Shown in pieces: positions 53,962 through 63,118 of a DNA stretch of 64,000 nucleotides (its first letter is position 1; every line of letters starts with the position of its first letter). The DNA lies in contig NZ_JAUSWH010000016.1 of NCBI RefSeq assembly GCF_030815125.1, positions 62,001-126,000 of the forward strand, read 5' to 3'. The position numbers and the translations under genes are program-made. The stretch comes from Allorhizobium paknamense. GTDB taxonomy: Bacteria; Pseudomonadota; Alphaproteobacteria; Rhizobiales; Rhizobiaceae. The notes beneath the pieces are model-generated. The model had not been told where the DNA came from and did no database searches. It saw only the letters and a program-made list of their open reading frames with translations.

Positions 53962-54918
53962 ATGTATCTGACGGGTCTTGAGGGGCGGATTCCGGCGCAA
54001 TGGCCCCTGCTGGATTTCGATCTTTGGGCCAACACTCTGACGTCGATTTGCGGGCGTTTTCAGCCAAGACGGCGTGATCGCTGTGAGCGGGTGAAAGGCG
54101 GTGCGACGCGCTTTGACGCGGCGGGCATCGCGGTTGCACAAGTGGCCAATAATCTCGATCTCATTCGCCGCGATCCCGCCGATATCCGCGCCGATCAGGG
54201 CGACAGTCTGTTTCTGCTGCTGCAGATGGAAGGCAGCTGCGGCATTGAGCAATACGCACGGCAGGAAAGGTTGCATCCCGGCGATTGCATTCTGGTGGAC
54301 GCGGCCCGGCCATCCATCTTTCATTTTGCCGGAAACTTTTCCAATCATCTCTCGGTGCATTTGCCACGGCAATTGCTGCTATCGGAGCGTAATGCCCGCA
54401 TTGCGCTGACCCGCAAGATCGGGGCGAATGACCCGATGTCGGTCATGCTGGGGGCGCTGATTGCCAAAATGCTGACCACTGCCGAGGGGGATAGCCGGGC
54501 AGCGGATTTGCGCTCCCTTTTGTTCAGCGCCACGCGTCAGGCGTTCGCGGCCAATGGCACGGAGGATTTCGCTGTCCAGAGCGATACCAATCTTGGGCGG
54601 CGCGAACTTGTGGACATGCTGATCGACGAACATCTGACGGAAGATTATCTGACCCCGCAATGGTTGGCGGCCCGGCTGGGCCTGTCGCTGCGCACCCTTC
54701 AGGATGACATGGCCGCCCAGGGGCGCACCATCACAGGCCTTATCAAGCAAAAGCGATTGAGCCTCGCCCGCTCGAAGCTCGAGCAGATGCGCGGTATCCG
54801 CCATCCGGGCGCGATTGCCGATATCGCCCTTTCCGTCGGCTTCAACGACATCTCCTATTTCAATCGTTGCTTTCGTCAATTTTATGATTGCGCGCCAAAA
54901 GATGTGCTTCGGGGATAG
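53962..54918 (+). CDS. AraC-family regulator, FeaR-like
   Basis: A 318-residue activator. The C-terminal 100 residues carry two helix-turn-helix units (LAARLGLSLRTLQDDMAAQG, then ADIALSVGFNDISYFNRCFR) and the closing PKDVL. The N-terminal cupin-like domain (WANTLTSICGRF ... LHPGDCILVDAARP) resembles the ligand domain of FeaR, which controls tynA-feaB in phenylethylamine/tyramine use. It lies upstream of an aldehyde dehydrogenase and a GMC oxidoreductase, and is bracketed by inverted copies of a repeat. A regulatory role for those genes is likely; the effector is unknown. Confidence 0.88.
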   Translation: MYLTGLEGRIPAQWPLLDFDLWANTLTSICGRFQPRRRDRCERVKGGATRFDAAGIAVAQVANNLDLIRRDPADIRADQGDSLFLLLQMEGSCGIEQYARQERLHPGDCILVDAARPSIFHFAGNFSNHLSVHLPRQLLLSERNARIALTRKIGANDPMSVMLGALIAKMLTTAEGDSRAADLRSLLFSATRQAFAANGTEDFAVQSDTNLGRRELVDMLIDEHLTEDYLTPQWLAARLGLSLRTLQDDMAAQGRTITGLIKQKRLSLARSKLEQMRGIRHPGAIADIALSVGFNDISYFNRCFRQFYDCAPKDVLRG

Positions 54919-54919
54919 A

Positions 54920-55017
54920 GTTTGTCAGGAAAAAAGGGAACACGGTTTTTCTGATCAGACAAACGAAAACCAACGAATCGCGGGCCCGTCTGGTTCCGTC
55001 TGAAGCTGACAGGCTCT
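54920..55017. repeat. Intergenic repeat, inverted pair flanking the AraC gene, right copy
   Basis: Reads in reverse complement like 53575-53668. It begins just after the AraC stop codon; gtttgtc and gacaaac form a stem that may end transcription. Confidence 0.65.
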
Positions 55018-55161
55018 GGTATGAAGAAGGGCTGAAGATGGCTCTTTGTGTTTTCAGATGACGCCGCGTTTTTGTCCTACAACCGCCGCGCCGCAATCCA
55101 AGAAAGGCGTTTTGACCTTTGTTAAGCTCCTCTTCCTTTGCAGGGCATGGGAGGAGAGACT

Positions 55162-56568
55162 ATGCAGGAGTTCAAGCTTGTCATCGACGGCAAATTGGTG
55201 GCGACGGAGCGCCATCGGCCTGTCGTCAATCCGTCCACGGAAACCATTGTCGGCCTGTCGCCGCTCGCGTCACGGTCTGATCTCGACCATGCGGTTGATG
55301 CCGCCAAACGGGCCTTTCCGGCCTGGGCGGCAAAAAGTAGCGAAGAGCGTGCCGCATTCTGCCAGCGCATTGCCGACAGGATCGAAGCCAATGCGGAAGA
55401 TCTGGCGCATCTTCTGACGCTGGAGCAGGGCAAGCCGCTGGGCGGTCTTGGTTCACGCTTCGAGATTGGCGGTGCGGTGGCATGGACGCGCTATACCGCC
55501 TCGCTCGATCTGCCGGTCGAGGTTGTGCAGGACGGGCCGGACGACCGCATCGAGCTGCACCGCAAGCCGATTGGCGTCATTGGCGCAATCACGCCGTGGA
55601 ACTGGCCGGTGATGATCGCGTGCTGGCACATCATTCCGGCAATACGGGCTGGCAATTGTGTGGTGATCAAACCGTCGCCGAACGCGCCCCTTTCCACCCT
55701 TCGCCTTGTCGAATGGATCAATGAGGTGCTGCCGCCGGGTGTTGTCAACGGGATTGCCGATGACAATGATCTCGGTGCTGCCATGAGTGCCCACCCCGAC
55801 ATCGCCAAGATTTCCTTCACCGGCTCGACAGCCACCGGCAGGCGCATCATGGCAACGGCTGCGGATACGCTGAAGCGCCTGACGCTGGAACTCGGCGGCA
55901 ATGATGCGGGCATCGTGTTGCCGGATGCCGATCCGAAGGCGATTGCCGAGGGGCTGTTCTGGGGTGCCTTCATCAATAGTGGTCAGACCTGCGCCTGCCT
56001 CAAGCGGCTTTATGTGCATGACAGTCTCTACGATGCCATCTGCACGGCCCTGTCGGATTACGCCCAGACAATCAGGATCGGTGATGGATTGGCAGAGGAT
56101 AGCGCCCTTGGCCCGCTGCAAAATGCGCGCCAGCGTGACATCGTTGCCGCTTGCGTGCGTGATGCTGTGGAGGGAGGCGGGCGGATTCTGATCGGCGGAA
56201 CCGCTCCGGACGGCAAGGGCTATTTCTATCCTGTCACGCTGGTGGCCGATATCGATCACGGTGCAAAGCTGGTGGACGAAGAGCAGTTCGGTCCGGCGCT
56301 GCCCATCATTCGCTATCACGACATCGAAGAGGCGATTGCAAAGGCCAATGACAATCCGAGCGGGCTTGGCGGCTCGGTCTGGTCCAGCAATGTCGAAGCT
56401 GCCCGCAAGGTGGCGTCGCGGCTGGAATGCGGTTCGGTCTGGATCAACAGGCATGGAGCCATTCAGCCCAACGCGCCCTTTGGCGGCGTCAAGCAATCGG
56501 GCATCGGCGTCGAGTTCGGGGTCGATGGCCTGAAGGAATTTACCACCATCCAGACCGTTTTTATCTGA
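55162..56568 (+). CDS. NAD(P)-dependent aldehyde dehydrogenase
   Basis: A 468-residue ALDH oxidising an aldehyde to the acid. Motifs: TPWNWPVMIACWHIIPAI, the Gly-rich cofactor loop FTGSTATG, the catalytic Glu in LELGGNDAG and the catalytic Cys in NSGQTCACLKR. I chose the ATG at 55162, 8 nt after ggaggaga; two earlier in-frame ATGs would precede the ribosome binding site. It lies between a FeaR-like regulator and a GMC oxidoreductase near hpaBC, so 4-hydroxyphenylacetaldehyde or a similar aryl aldehyde is a plausible substrate, but this is inferred from context only. Confidence 0.93.
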   Translation: MQEFKLVIDGKLVATERHRPVVNPSTETIVGLSPLASRSDLDHAVDAAKRAFPAWAAKSSEERAAFCQRIADRIEANAEDLAHLLTLEQGKPLGGLGSRFEIGGAVAWTRYTASLDLPVEVVQDGPDDRIELHRKPIGVIGAITPWNWPVMIACWHIIPAIRAGNCVVIKPSPNAPLSTLRLVEWINEVLPPGVVNGIADDNDLGAAMSAHPDIAKISFTGSTATGRRIMATAADTLKRLTLELGGNDAGIVLPDADPKAIAEGLFWGAFINSGQTCACLKRLYVHDSLYDAICTALSDYAQTIRIGDGLAEDSALGPLQNARQRDIVAACVRDAVEGGGRILIGGTAPDGKGYFYPVTLVADIDHGAKLVDEEQFGPALPIIRYHDIEEAIAKANDNPSGLGGSVWSSNVEAARKVASRLECGSVWINRHGAIQPNAPFGGVKQSGIGVEFGVDGLKEFTTIQTVFI

Positions 56569-56707
56569 CAGTCCGTCCAATAATCGCTGCTGATCGTCTG
56601 CAAATGGCAATTTCTGCGCTTCCGTTGCTCACGTACTTGAGTACGCTCCGCTCCGGTTCTCGAAATCACCATTTTCGCCAGATCAGCAGCAATTCTTGAA
56701 CAGACTG
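56569..56707. repeat. Long imperfect palindrome
   Basis: A 139-bp inverted repeat directly after the aldehyde dehydrogenase stop codon. The outer arms cagtccgtccaa / cagactg pair imperfectly, cgctgctgatc pairs with gatcagcag, and the centre cgtact-tg-agtacg (56632-56645) is perfect. It would fold into a long stem in RNA. Confidence 0.7.
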
Positions 56708-56768
56708 TGAAGCCAGCCTGTTGGATTGGAGAGCGCGGACACCGACAGCGGGCCGTGGGGAGGACCAT

Positions 56769-58361
56769 ATGCGTGAGTTTGATTATATCGTGGTGGGCGG
56801 CGGTTCATCCGGCTCGGTTGTGGCGGCGAGGCTGTCGGAAAATCCGGCCAATCGGGTGTTGCTGGTGGAAAGCGGCCAGAAGGACAAGGACCGTTTTATC
56901 CATATCCCTGCCACCTTTTTCAAGGTGATCGAGAAGGGGCGAGACGTCCATTTTTACACATCTGAGCCGGATGCGGGCCTGAACGGCAAGCAGAACGTGG
57001 TGCCACAGGGCAATGTGCTGGGTGGTGGCAGCTCCATCAATGCGATGATCTATGTGCGCGGCCAGCGACAGGATTACGATAGCTGGGCGCAAATGGGATG
57101 CCGGGCCTGGTCCTATGACAAGGTTCTGCCAGTTTTTCGCGATCTGGAAGGCAATCAGCGGCTTTCGGGCGAATTTCATGGCGCGGAAGGTCCATTGAAA
57201 GTCTCTGACCGGCGTTTCGGCCACCCGCTGTCCTGGGCCTTCATTCGGGCGGCGCAGGAGGCAGGTCTGAACTATAACGAGGACTTCAACGGGGCGGATC
57301 AGGAAGGCGTCGGCTTTTACCAGACGACGACCTATAATGGCCAACGCTGGAGCGCGGCTCAGGCCTTTCTGCGGGATGCGGAAAAGCGCCCTAATCTCGA
57401 CATCATGACCGGCACCAAGGTCCATAAGCTGCTGTTCGAGGGCAGGGCGGCCGTCGGCGTGCTGCTATCGACCGGCGAAACGGTCAAGGCGCGTGGCGAA
57501 ATCGTGTTGACGGCGGGGGCGATTGCCACGCCGAAGCTGCTGCAACTTTCCGGTATTGGCGCAGCTGAACACCTTAAGACGCATGGAGTGCCGGTGCTTG
57601 TCGACCTGCCAGGGGTCGGCGAAAACTATCAGGACCATCTCGAAGCCACCGTTCAGGTCGAGGTGAGCATGCTATCTCTGTTCGGCCAGGATAAGGGACT
57701 GGCTGCCGCCCGTCACATGCTGCAATATCTCATGACCAAGACCGGGCTTCTCACCTCGACCGTGGTAGAGTCCGGCGGCTTTGTCGATACAGCCGGTACC
57801 GGGCAGCCGGATATACAGTTTCACGTCCTGCCCAGCTTCGTTGGCTTTGGCGAGCGGGTGGCAGAGCCGGGCCATGGCCTGTCCATCGGTCCCTGCTTCT
57901 TGAGGCCGCAATCGCGCGGGACAGTCAAGCTACGCTCGGCCAACCCTGAAGACCCGGCGCTGTTCAACGCCAATTCCTTCTCCAACCCGGCGGATCTGGA
58001 AACGCTGGTGCGGGGCATCGAACTGGCGATCCGCATTACCGAAGCGCCGTCGCTGGCCCGGATCGTCAAGCGCCGGGTTCTGCCGAGGCCCGGTGTTGAA
58101 AACGACCCGGAAGCGCTGCGCGATTATATTCGCGGGATTTCCAAAACCGTCTTCCATCCCTCCTGCACCGCCAAAATGGGCGTGCCCGAGGACCGCATGG
58201 CCGTGGTGGGCGAGGATTTGAAGGTGTTCGGCGTTGACAAATTGCGCATTGCCGATGCCTCGATCATGCCGACGCTGGTCTCCGGCAATACCAATGCGCC
58301 GACGATTATGATCGGTGAGCGAGCCAGCCGGTTCATTCTTGGCAAGGAGCGTGTGGCCTGA
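56769..58361 (+). CDS. GMC-family FAD alcohol oxidoreductase (choline dehydrogenase-like)
   Basis: A 530-residue flavoprotein of the glucose-methanol-choline family. FAD-binding YIVVGGGSSGSVVAARLSE is at the N-terminus, followed by GMC signature 1 (QGNVLGGGSSINAMIYVRG), signature 2 (TAGAIATPKLLQLSGIG) and the C-terminal active-site region with FHPSCTAKMG and SGNTNAPTIMIGERAS. The ATG at 56769 follows ggagg. Members oxidise primary alcohols to aldehydes. Next to an aldehyde dehydrogenase and upstream of hpaBC, it would form an alcohol-aldehyde-acid sequence. It is convergent with the AraC gene that follows, 17 nt apart. Confidence 0.93.
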   Translation: MREFDYIVVGGGSSGSVVAARLSENPANRVLLVESGQKDKDRFIHIPATFFKVIEKGRDVHFYTSEPDAGLNGKQNVVPQGNVLGGGSSINAMIYVRGQRQDYDSWAQMGCRAWSYDKVLPVFRDLEGNQRLSGEFHGAEGPLKVSDRRFGHPLSWAFIRAAQEAGLNYNEDFNGADQEGVGFYQTTTYNGQRWSAAQAFLRDAEKRPNLDIMTGTKVHKLLFEGRAAVGVLLSTGETVKARGEIVLTAGAIATPKLLQLSGIGAAEHLKTHGVPVLVDLPGVGENYQDHLEATVQVEVSMLSLFGQDKGLAAARHMLQYLMTKTGLLTSTVVESGGFVDTAGTGQPDIQFHVLPSFVGFGERVAEPGHGLSIGPCFLRPQSRGTVKLRSANPEDPALFNANSFSNPADLETLVRGIELAIRITEAPSLARIVKRRVLPRPGVENDPEALRDYIRGISKTVFHPSCTAKMGVPEDRMAVVGEDLKVFGVDKLRIADASIMPTLVSGNTNAPTIMIGERASRFILGKERVA

Positions 58362-58378
58362 CGGCAGAATGGCGCGTC

Positions 58379-59254
58379 TCATGTCCCGCGATCAAGTACC
58401 CCTTTTCGCCAACTCGCCGGGGAGTAACCAGTGCGCTTGCGAAAAAAGCGGGAGAAATAGGCCGGGTCTTCGAAGCCGATTTCCCGGCCGATATCCTCGA
58501 TGGAGCGGATGGTGAAGCGCAGCAGCCGCTTGGCTTCCAGCAGGCGACGCTCCATCAGCATATCCTTGACCGACTGTCCAAAGGTTTCTCGCGCCGCCTT
58601 GTCGAGGAGATGCGGGGTGGTGGCCAGCACATCGACATAGCGGGAGACGGGCCAATCCTCTCGGTAATGCCGGTCGATGGCGCGGCGCAAGGCTGCCGCC
58701 AGCGCGCGGGAAGGCGACATATCCTCCATCGCCTGATGGCCACCCAGATTGCCGATCTGTGACAGAACCACGCCGATCAGGCCCGAAATCAGCCGGGGGC
58801 TGGCGCGGGCCGATCCCCTGTATTCATCCGCCACCATGCCGATCAGCGCCTTCAGCCGCATCCAGAGCGGATCGGATGCCGTGCCGCCGATCAGGCAGGG
58901 TTTCGTGAGGTCGAGATCGACGCCTGGTTCGAGCGTTCGCAGCAGATCATCGGAGATGGAAATCACGAAGGCATCCGTACCGTCCTCGACATCGAAACCA
59001 TGCACCGTAGCCGAGGGAACGAAACTGATGGTTGGAGCCGAAAAATTCCAACTATCTGCCTCGATCCGGTAGGTGCCGCGCCCCTCGAACCAATAGGTGA
59101 TCTGCCCCATCTGAGGATGTTGATGTGGCGCAACATGGCCAAAATGGATGGATTTTCGCTCCATAACGGTTTCGACATGCACGAAACCGACATCAAGCGC
59201 ACGGCTTGGCTCACCATAGACGAAAAAGGCGGGAATGCTTGATGTCTGGCTCAT
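58379..59254 (-). CDS. hpaA: AraC-family regulator of the hpaBC genes (HpaA-like)
   Basis: A 291-residue activator with an N-terminal cupin ligand domain (HFGHVAPHQHPQMGQITYWF) and a C-terminal double helix-turn-helix (YVDVLATTPHLLDKAARETF, then IEDIGREIGFEDPAYFSRFF, ending in RKRTGYSPASWR). This layout matches HpaA/PobR regulators of 4-hydroxyphenylacetate and 4-hydroxybenzoate genes. The ATG at 59254 (MSQTSSIP) is preferred; an upstream in-frame ATG at 59320 would use up most of the promoter gap. It is divergent from hpaB, with 95 nt between the start codons. Confidence 0.87.
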   Translation of the reverse strand: MSQTSSIPAFFVYGEPSRALDVGFVHVETVMERKSIHFGHVAPHQHPQMGQITYWFEGRGTYRIEADSWNFSAPTISFVPSATVHGFDVEDGTDAFVISISDDLLRTLEPGVDLDLTKPCLIGGTASDPLWMRLKALIGMVADEYRGSARASPRLISGLIGVVLSQIGNLGGHQAMEDMSPSRALAAALRRAIDRHYREDWPVSRYVDVLATTPHLLDKAARETFGQSVKDMLMERRLLEAKRLLRFTIRSIEDIGREIGFEDPAYFSRFFRKRTGYSPASWRKGVLDRGT

Positions 59255-59349
59255 GCCGGAAAAAGTACCAGCGAATTGCCCTGTTTGTCCATGGAGCGTG
59301 TGCGCTGCTCGACCTAACATCTGTCATTATTTTCAGGGAGGAAAATTTC

Positions 59350-60912
59350 ATGCGTGCAGAAGATCATCGCAGCGACAAAACGCGTCCGTTTACCGGGGCC
59401 GAATATCTGGCAAGCCTGAGAGACGGGCGTGAAGTCTATATCAATGGCGAGCGGATTGCCGATGTCACCACTCATCCGTCCATGCGCAATTCTGCCCGCT
59501 CGATTGCCCGGATGTATGATGCATTGCATGACGAAAAGACGAAGGAGCGTCTGACCTCGCCGACCGATACCGGCAATGGCGGCTATACGCATAAATATTT
59601 CCGGGTCGCCAAATCCTCGGAAGAACTGGTGGCGCAGCAAGGCGCGATTGCCGATTGGGCGCGCATGTCCTATGGCTGGATGGGGCGCACGGCAGACTAC
59701 AAGGCGGCCCTGATGAATACGCTCGGCGCCAATGCCGACTGGTACGGCCCGTTCAAGGACAATGCACTTTCATGGCACAAGCGGGCGCAGGAAAGCGTGC
59801 TGTTCATGAACCACGCGATCGTCAATCCGCCGATTGATCGCCATAAGCCGGCAGATGCGGTGAAGGACGTTTTCGTACATATCACCAAGGAGACCGATGC
59901 CGGTATCTATGTTTCCGGCGCGAAGGTGGTGGCAACCTCCTCGGCGCTGACCCATTACAACTTTCTTGCCCAGAGTTCGGCCACCGTCACCGAAGATCCG
60001 TCGCTGTCGGTGATGTTCATCCTGCCGATGAATGCGCCCGGGGTGAAAATGTTCTGCCGCGTCTCCTACGAGGAGAATGCCAACACCACCGGCCAGCCCT
60101 TCGACTATCCGCTGTCGTCGCGGTTTGATGAAAATGATGCGATTCTGGTGCTGGATAATGTCTTCGTGCCTTGGGAAGATGTTCTGGTGCTGCGCGATGC
60201 GGTCAAGATATTGTCCTTCCACCCGGCCTCCGGCTTCATGCATGGCTACTGCTTCCAGGGCTGCACGCGGCTTGCCGTGAAGCTTGATTTTATTGCCGGC
60301 CTGCTTGCCAAGGCGTTGCGCGCCACCGGCGGCGATGCTTTCCGTGGCAATCAGGCCATGCTGGGCGAGGTGATCGCCATTCGCCATCAGTTCTGGACCT
60401 TCTCCAATGCCATGGCGCATAACCCGATTCCCTGGGCAAACGGGGCGGTATTGCCCAATCTGGAAGCGGCGCTCTGCTACCGCACCTTCATGTCGGAAGC
60501 CTATCCGAAGGTGATCGACATCGTGCGGCGCACCGTGGCCTCCGGCCTGATCTATCTTCCATCCTCGGCCAAGGATTTCCAAAATCCTGAAATCGACCGC
60601 TATCTGGCGCAATATGTGCGTGGCTCCAACGACATGGGCCATGTCGAGCGTATCAAGATCATGAAGCTGCTCTGGGATGCGACCGGATCGGAATTCGGCG
60701 GTCGCCATGCGCTCTATGAGCTGAACTATGCCGGTGCGCCGGAGGAAGTGCGCTTGCAGGTGCTCAAAGGTGCCGAGCGCGGCGGTACGCTGAAAAAGAT
60801 GGAAGCGCTGGTGGATCAATGCATGGCCGATTACGACGAAAACGGCTGGACCGGCGATGTCTGGCATGGGCCGCAGGACGATCTGCGTATCCTGAAAAGC
60901 GCCGCGGAATGA
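59350..60912 (+). CDS. hpaB: 4-hydroxyphenylacetate 3-monooxygenase, oxygenase component
   Basis: FADH2-using enzyme that hydroxylates 4-hydroxyphenylacetate to homoprotocatechuate, the substrate of HpaD. The 520-residue length matches the HpaB family. Conserved segments visible include GEYL-like TGAEYLASLRDGREVY near the start, SYGWMGRTADYK, FVPWEDVLVLRD and the C-terminal GTEF-equivalent GSEFGGRHALYELNY. The ATG at 59350 follows gggagga. hpaC starts 10 nt after its stop and supplies the reduced flavin. Confidence 0.96.
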   Translation: MRAEDHRSDKTRPFTGAEYLASLRDGREVYINGERIADVTTHPSMRNSARSIARMYDALHDEKTKERLTSPTDTGNGGYTHKYFRVAKSSEELVAQQGAIADWARMSYGWMGRTADYKAALMNTLGANADWYGPFKDNALSWHKRAQESVLFMNHAIVNPPIDRHKPADAVKDVFVHITKETDAGIYVSGAKVVATSSALTHYNFLAQSSATVTEDPSLSVMFILPMNAPGVKMFCRVSYEENANTTGQPFDYPLSSRFDENDAILVLDNVFVPWEDVLVLRDAVKILSFHPASGFMHGYCFQGCTRLAVKLDFIAGLLAKALRATGGDAFRGNQAMLGEVIAIRHQFWTFSNAMAHNPIPWANGAVLPNLEAALCYRTFMSEAYPKVIDIVRRTVASGLIYLPSSAKDFQNPEIDRYLAQYVRGSNDMGHVERIKIMKLLWDATGSEFGGRHALYELNYAGAPEEVRLQVLKGAERGGTLKKMEALVDQCMADYDENGWTGDVWHGPQDDLRILKSAAE

Positions 60913-60922
60913 GGCCTTCGGT

Positions 60923-61435
60923 ATGACCTTCAATGTTTCGAAAACCGAATTCCGAAATGCGATGGCCAGGGTCTGCGCCCCGGTCAACGTCATCACCACC
61001 AGGGGGGCTGCCGGTCGCGGCGGCTTCACCGCCACAGCCATGTGCTCGGTCACGGATGAGCCGCCAACACTTCTGGTCTGTATGAATGGCCGCTCGTCGC
61101 AGGCCGAACTCTTTCGAACAAACGCCCGGTTCTGCGTCAATGTCCTGACGGGTGAGCATCGCGATCTGGCCGGTCTGTTCGCGGGGCAGGAGGGCGATAT
61201 GGAAAAGCGTTATGCAGCGGCTGACTGGCTTGATCTGGCGTCCGGCAATCAGGCGCTGGCAGACGCCATCGTCTCGTTCGACTGTGTGCTCACCGACATC
61301 AAATCTGTCGGCACGCATAACATCCTGATCGGTGAAGTCAAAGAGGTCCGCAGCCGCAAGGATGGGCATGCGCTTCTGTATTTTGACCGCAACTACGTGC
61401 ATGTGCCGACCCAGACTGGAAGTTTTGGCGGATAA
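60923..61435 (+). CDS. hpaC: 4-hydroxyphenylacetate 3-monooxygenase, flavin reductase component
   Basis: NADH-dependent reductase that gives reduced FAD to HpaB. A 170-residue flavin-reductase-fold protein: FRNAMARVCAPVNVITT, GFTATAMCSVTDEPPTLLVC, FCVNVLTGEH and the closing LYFDRNY. Length and motifs match HpaC/HsaB-type reductases. It forms a two-gene unit with hpaB. An IS110 remnant begins shortly after its stop. Confidence 0.95.
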   Translation: MTFNVSKTEFRNAMARVCAPVNVITTRGAAGRGGFTATAMCSVTDEPPTLLVCMNGRSSQAELFRTNARFCVNVLTGEHRDLAGLFAGQEGDMEKRYAAADWLDLASGNQALADAIVSFDCVLTDIKSVGTHNILIGEVKEVRSRKDGHALLYFDRNYVHVPTQTGSFGG

Positions 61436-61567
61436 AATGGCGTCTTTCTGCTTCCGACTCTTTGGCCTTTCCAAAACGGGGTGAATCTGGCTCTAATGAT
61501 GTAACCGCCCTCCGACGACCCCAATGTGCGAAGGTGGGTCTCCATGTGTCCACCAAGGAGAGCTGTC

Positions 61568-62401
61568 ATGTCGAAGATTGTCACAGTCGGGCTCGATCTG
61601 GCGAAGAATGTGTTTCAGGTGCACGGGGTTGAATAGACTGGCCGCGCGGTTTTGCGTAGAAAGCTGCGCCGGGATCATGTGCTTTCGTTCTTCAGCCAGT
61701 TGCCTCGATGTATTGTTGCGATGGAGGCCTGTGGCGGGGCCCATTTCTGGGGTCGTGAGATTGTCCGCCTGGGTCATGAGGTACGGTTGATCTCGCCAGC
61801 CTACGTCAAGCCCTTCGTGACGCGTCAGAAAAACGATGCTGCGGATGCTGAGGCGATCGGCGAAGCAGTTACACGCCCGACGATGCGCTTTGTTCCGGTA
61901 AAAAGGGAGGAAACTCAAGGCGTAGCAATGAGCTTCCGCGTTTGCCAGCTTCTGATCCGGCAGCGAACGCAAATCATCAATGCCTTGCGTGGCCATCTGG
62001 CAGAATTCGGACAAATCGTACCGCAAGGTGCAGCCAACGTATCGCGGCTGGTTGCAATCATCGAAAGTTCGGAAAGCGACCTGCCCGCAGAGGCGGTCAC
62101 CACGCTGGGTATATTGGTTACGGTGTTCACGAACCTTGAGGCGGAGATCGGCAAACTTGATGCCGAGATCGCACACAGAGCCAGGGAAAATGAAGTGGCG
62201 CGGCGCCTGATGACGGTTCCGGGCATCGGCCCACTGATTGCCACAGCGATCACAGTCCTGGCTCCGCCGCTGCAGACTTTCCGTAAGGCACGCGACTTTG
62301 CAGCCTGGCTTGGCCTGACACCCCGGCAGCATTCCACCGGCAGCAAGCAAGGGCTCGGGTCAACGACGAAGATGGGCGAGCGCTCTCTACGTACGAGCTG
62401 A
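61568..62401 (+). pseudogene. IS110-family transposase, nonsense-mutated and 3' truncated
   Basis: Starts MSKIVTVGLDLAKNVFQVHG, the DEDD-type N-terminus of IS110-family transposases, then meets an in-frame TAG at codon 23 (61634-61636). The same frame continues through IVAMEACGGAHFWG, KNDAADAEAI, LLIRQRTQIINALRGHLAEFG and VPGIGPLIATAI, the transposase_20 region. It breaks off after KMGERSLR, where intact copies continue for about 60 residues. The last codons run into Tn3-derived sequence. Bases 61436-61567 are probably the non-coding left end of this element. It is inactive as written. Confidence 0.88.
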
Positions 62402-62686
62402 TAGATCGCAGCATCCATGTAGATCGTGTTTCAAAGCACGACGAGATTGACGACTAGACCGAGCGCGCCGAAGCTGCTCTTCCTGTCCCGCGCAATAGCG
62501 CTGGCGCAGTTCGGCACGCTTTCCATGGAAGATGACGTGGGCAAGTTGGTGTCGGCCTTCGCCACGATTGAGGTGGATGATAATACGGCGTCTATAGCTT
62601 TTACCATCGAGGACGCGCGGGAGATATAGGGTCTTGATGAGCCGACCGAGTTCGTGCTGGGCACGGGCAGGACGGGTCTCGGCCAT
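62390..62686 (-). pseudogene. Tn3-family transposase, C-terminal fragment
   Basis: The minus strand gives TRPARAQHELGRLIKTLYL, IIIHLNRGEGRHQLAHVIFH and AELRQRYCAGQEEQL in one frame, then FGALGLVVNLVVL and YMDAAIYQLVR in others. These are successive conserved blocks of the Tn3 TnpA C-terminus, separated by at least two frameshifts. The fragment abuts the truncated IS110 transposase. Positions are approximate to a few bases. Confidence 0.8.
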
Positions 62687-62787
62687 GGGGGCTTTGTTGC
62701 AAATATTCCGGATGGCTGGGGAGGGGCTTTCCTACGCTTCAGTCACACGGGTTTGGTGTCGCGTTTCTGGGGAGAGTTGCTACTAGC

Positions 62788-62835
62788 TGCTGCATAATTC
62801 CTTAAATCAAAGTCGATTTAAGGAGTTATGCAGCA
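62788..62835. repeat. Palindromic repeat element, copy B (left half)
   Basis: Arms 62788-62808 and 62815-62835 pair with one mismatch and end in gcagca. The aaatc...gattta core and ttatgcagc end match the hairpin at 43962-44005. Confidence 0.7.
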
Positions 62836-62848
62836 GATGGAAAGCGTT

Positions 62849-63113
62849 AGGGTCAAAACTCAATCAGGATGGGTGTTCTGTTGAACGGGATGGGATTGAA
62901 TGGCCGCGAACAAGCGCAAGGCAAGGCCCTGAGGCCTTGTCGAGCATTGTTCGCAATCAGGCGGCCCATCCCGTTCAACCCTTCGGGCAAGGCGTATTTT
63001 GCGCCTGCGGGCGTCGGAAAGGTTTGAAAATGATCGGCATTTCCTGCACCTTTCCTCCTACTCAGACACAAAATACGCCTTGCAGAACACCCATCCTGAT
63101 TGAGTTTGACCCT
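62849..63113. repeat. MITE-like element with nested inverted repeats
   Basis: The terminal arms 62849-62880 and 63083-63113 (agggtcaaa...gggtgttctg) are reverse complements over about 31 bases with one extra A on the left. Just inside, gaacgggatggg at 62884-62895 pairs with cccatcccgttc near 62967-62978. There is no transposase gene inside. It separates the two halves of the palindromic repeat that are adjacent at 43962-44066. Confidence 0.75.
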
Positions 63114-63118
63114 AGAGC

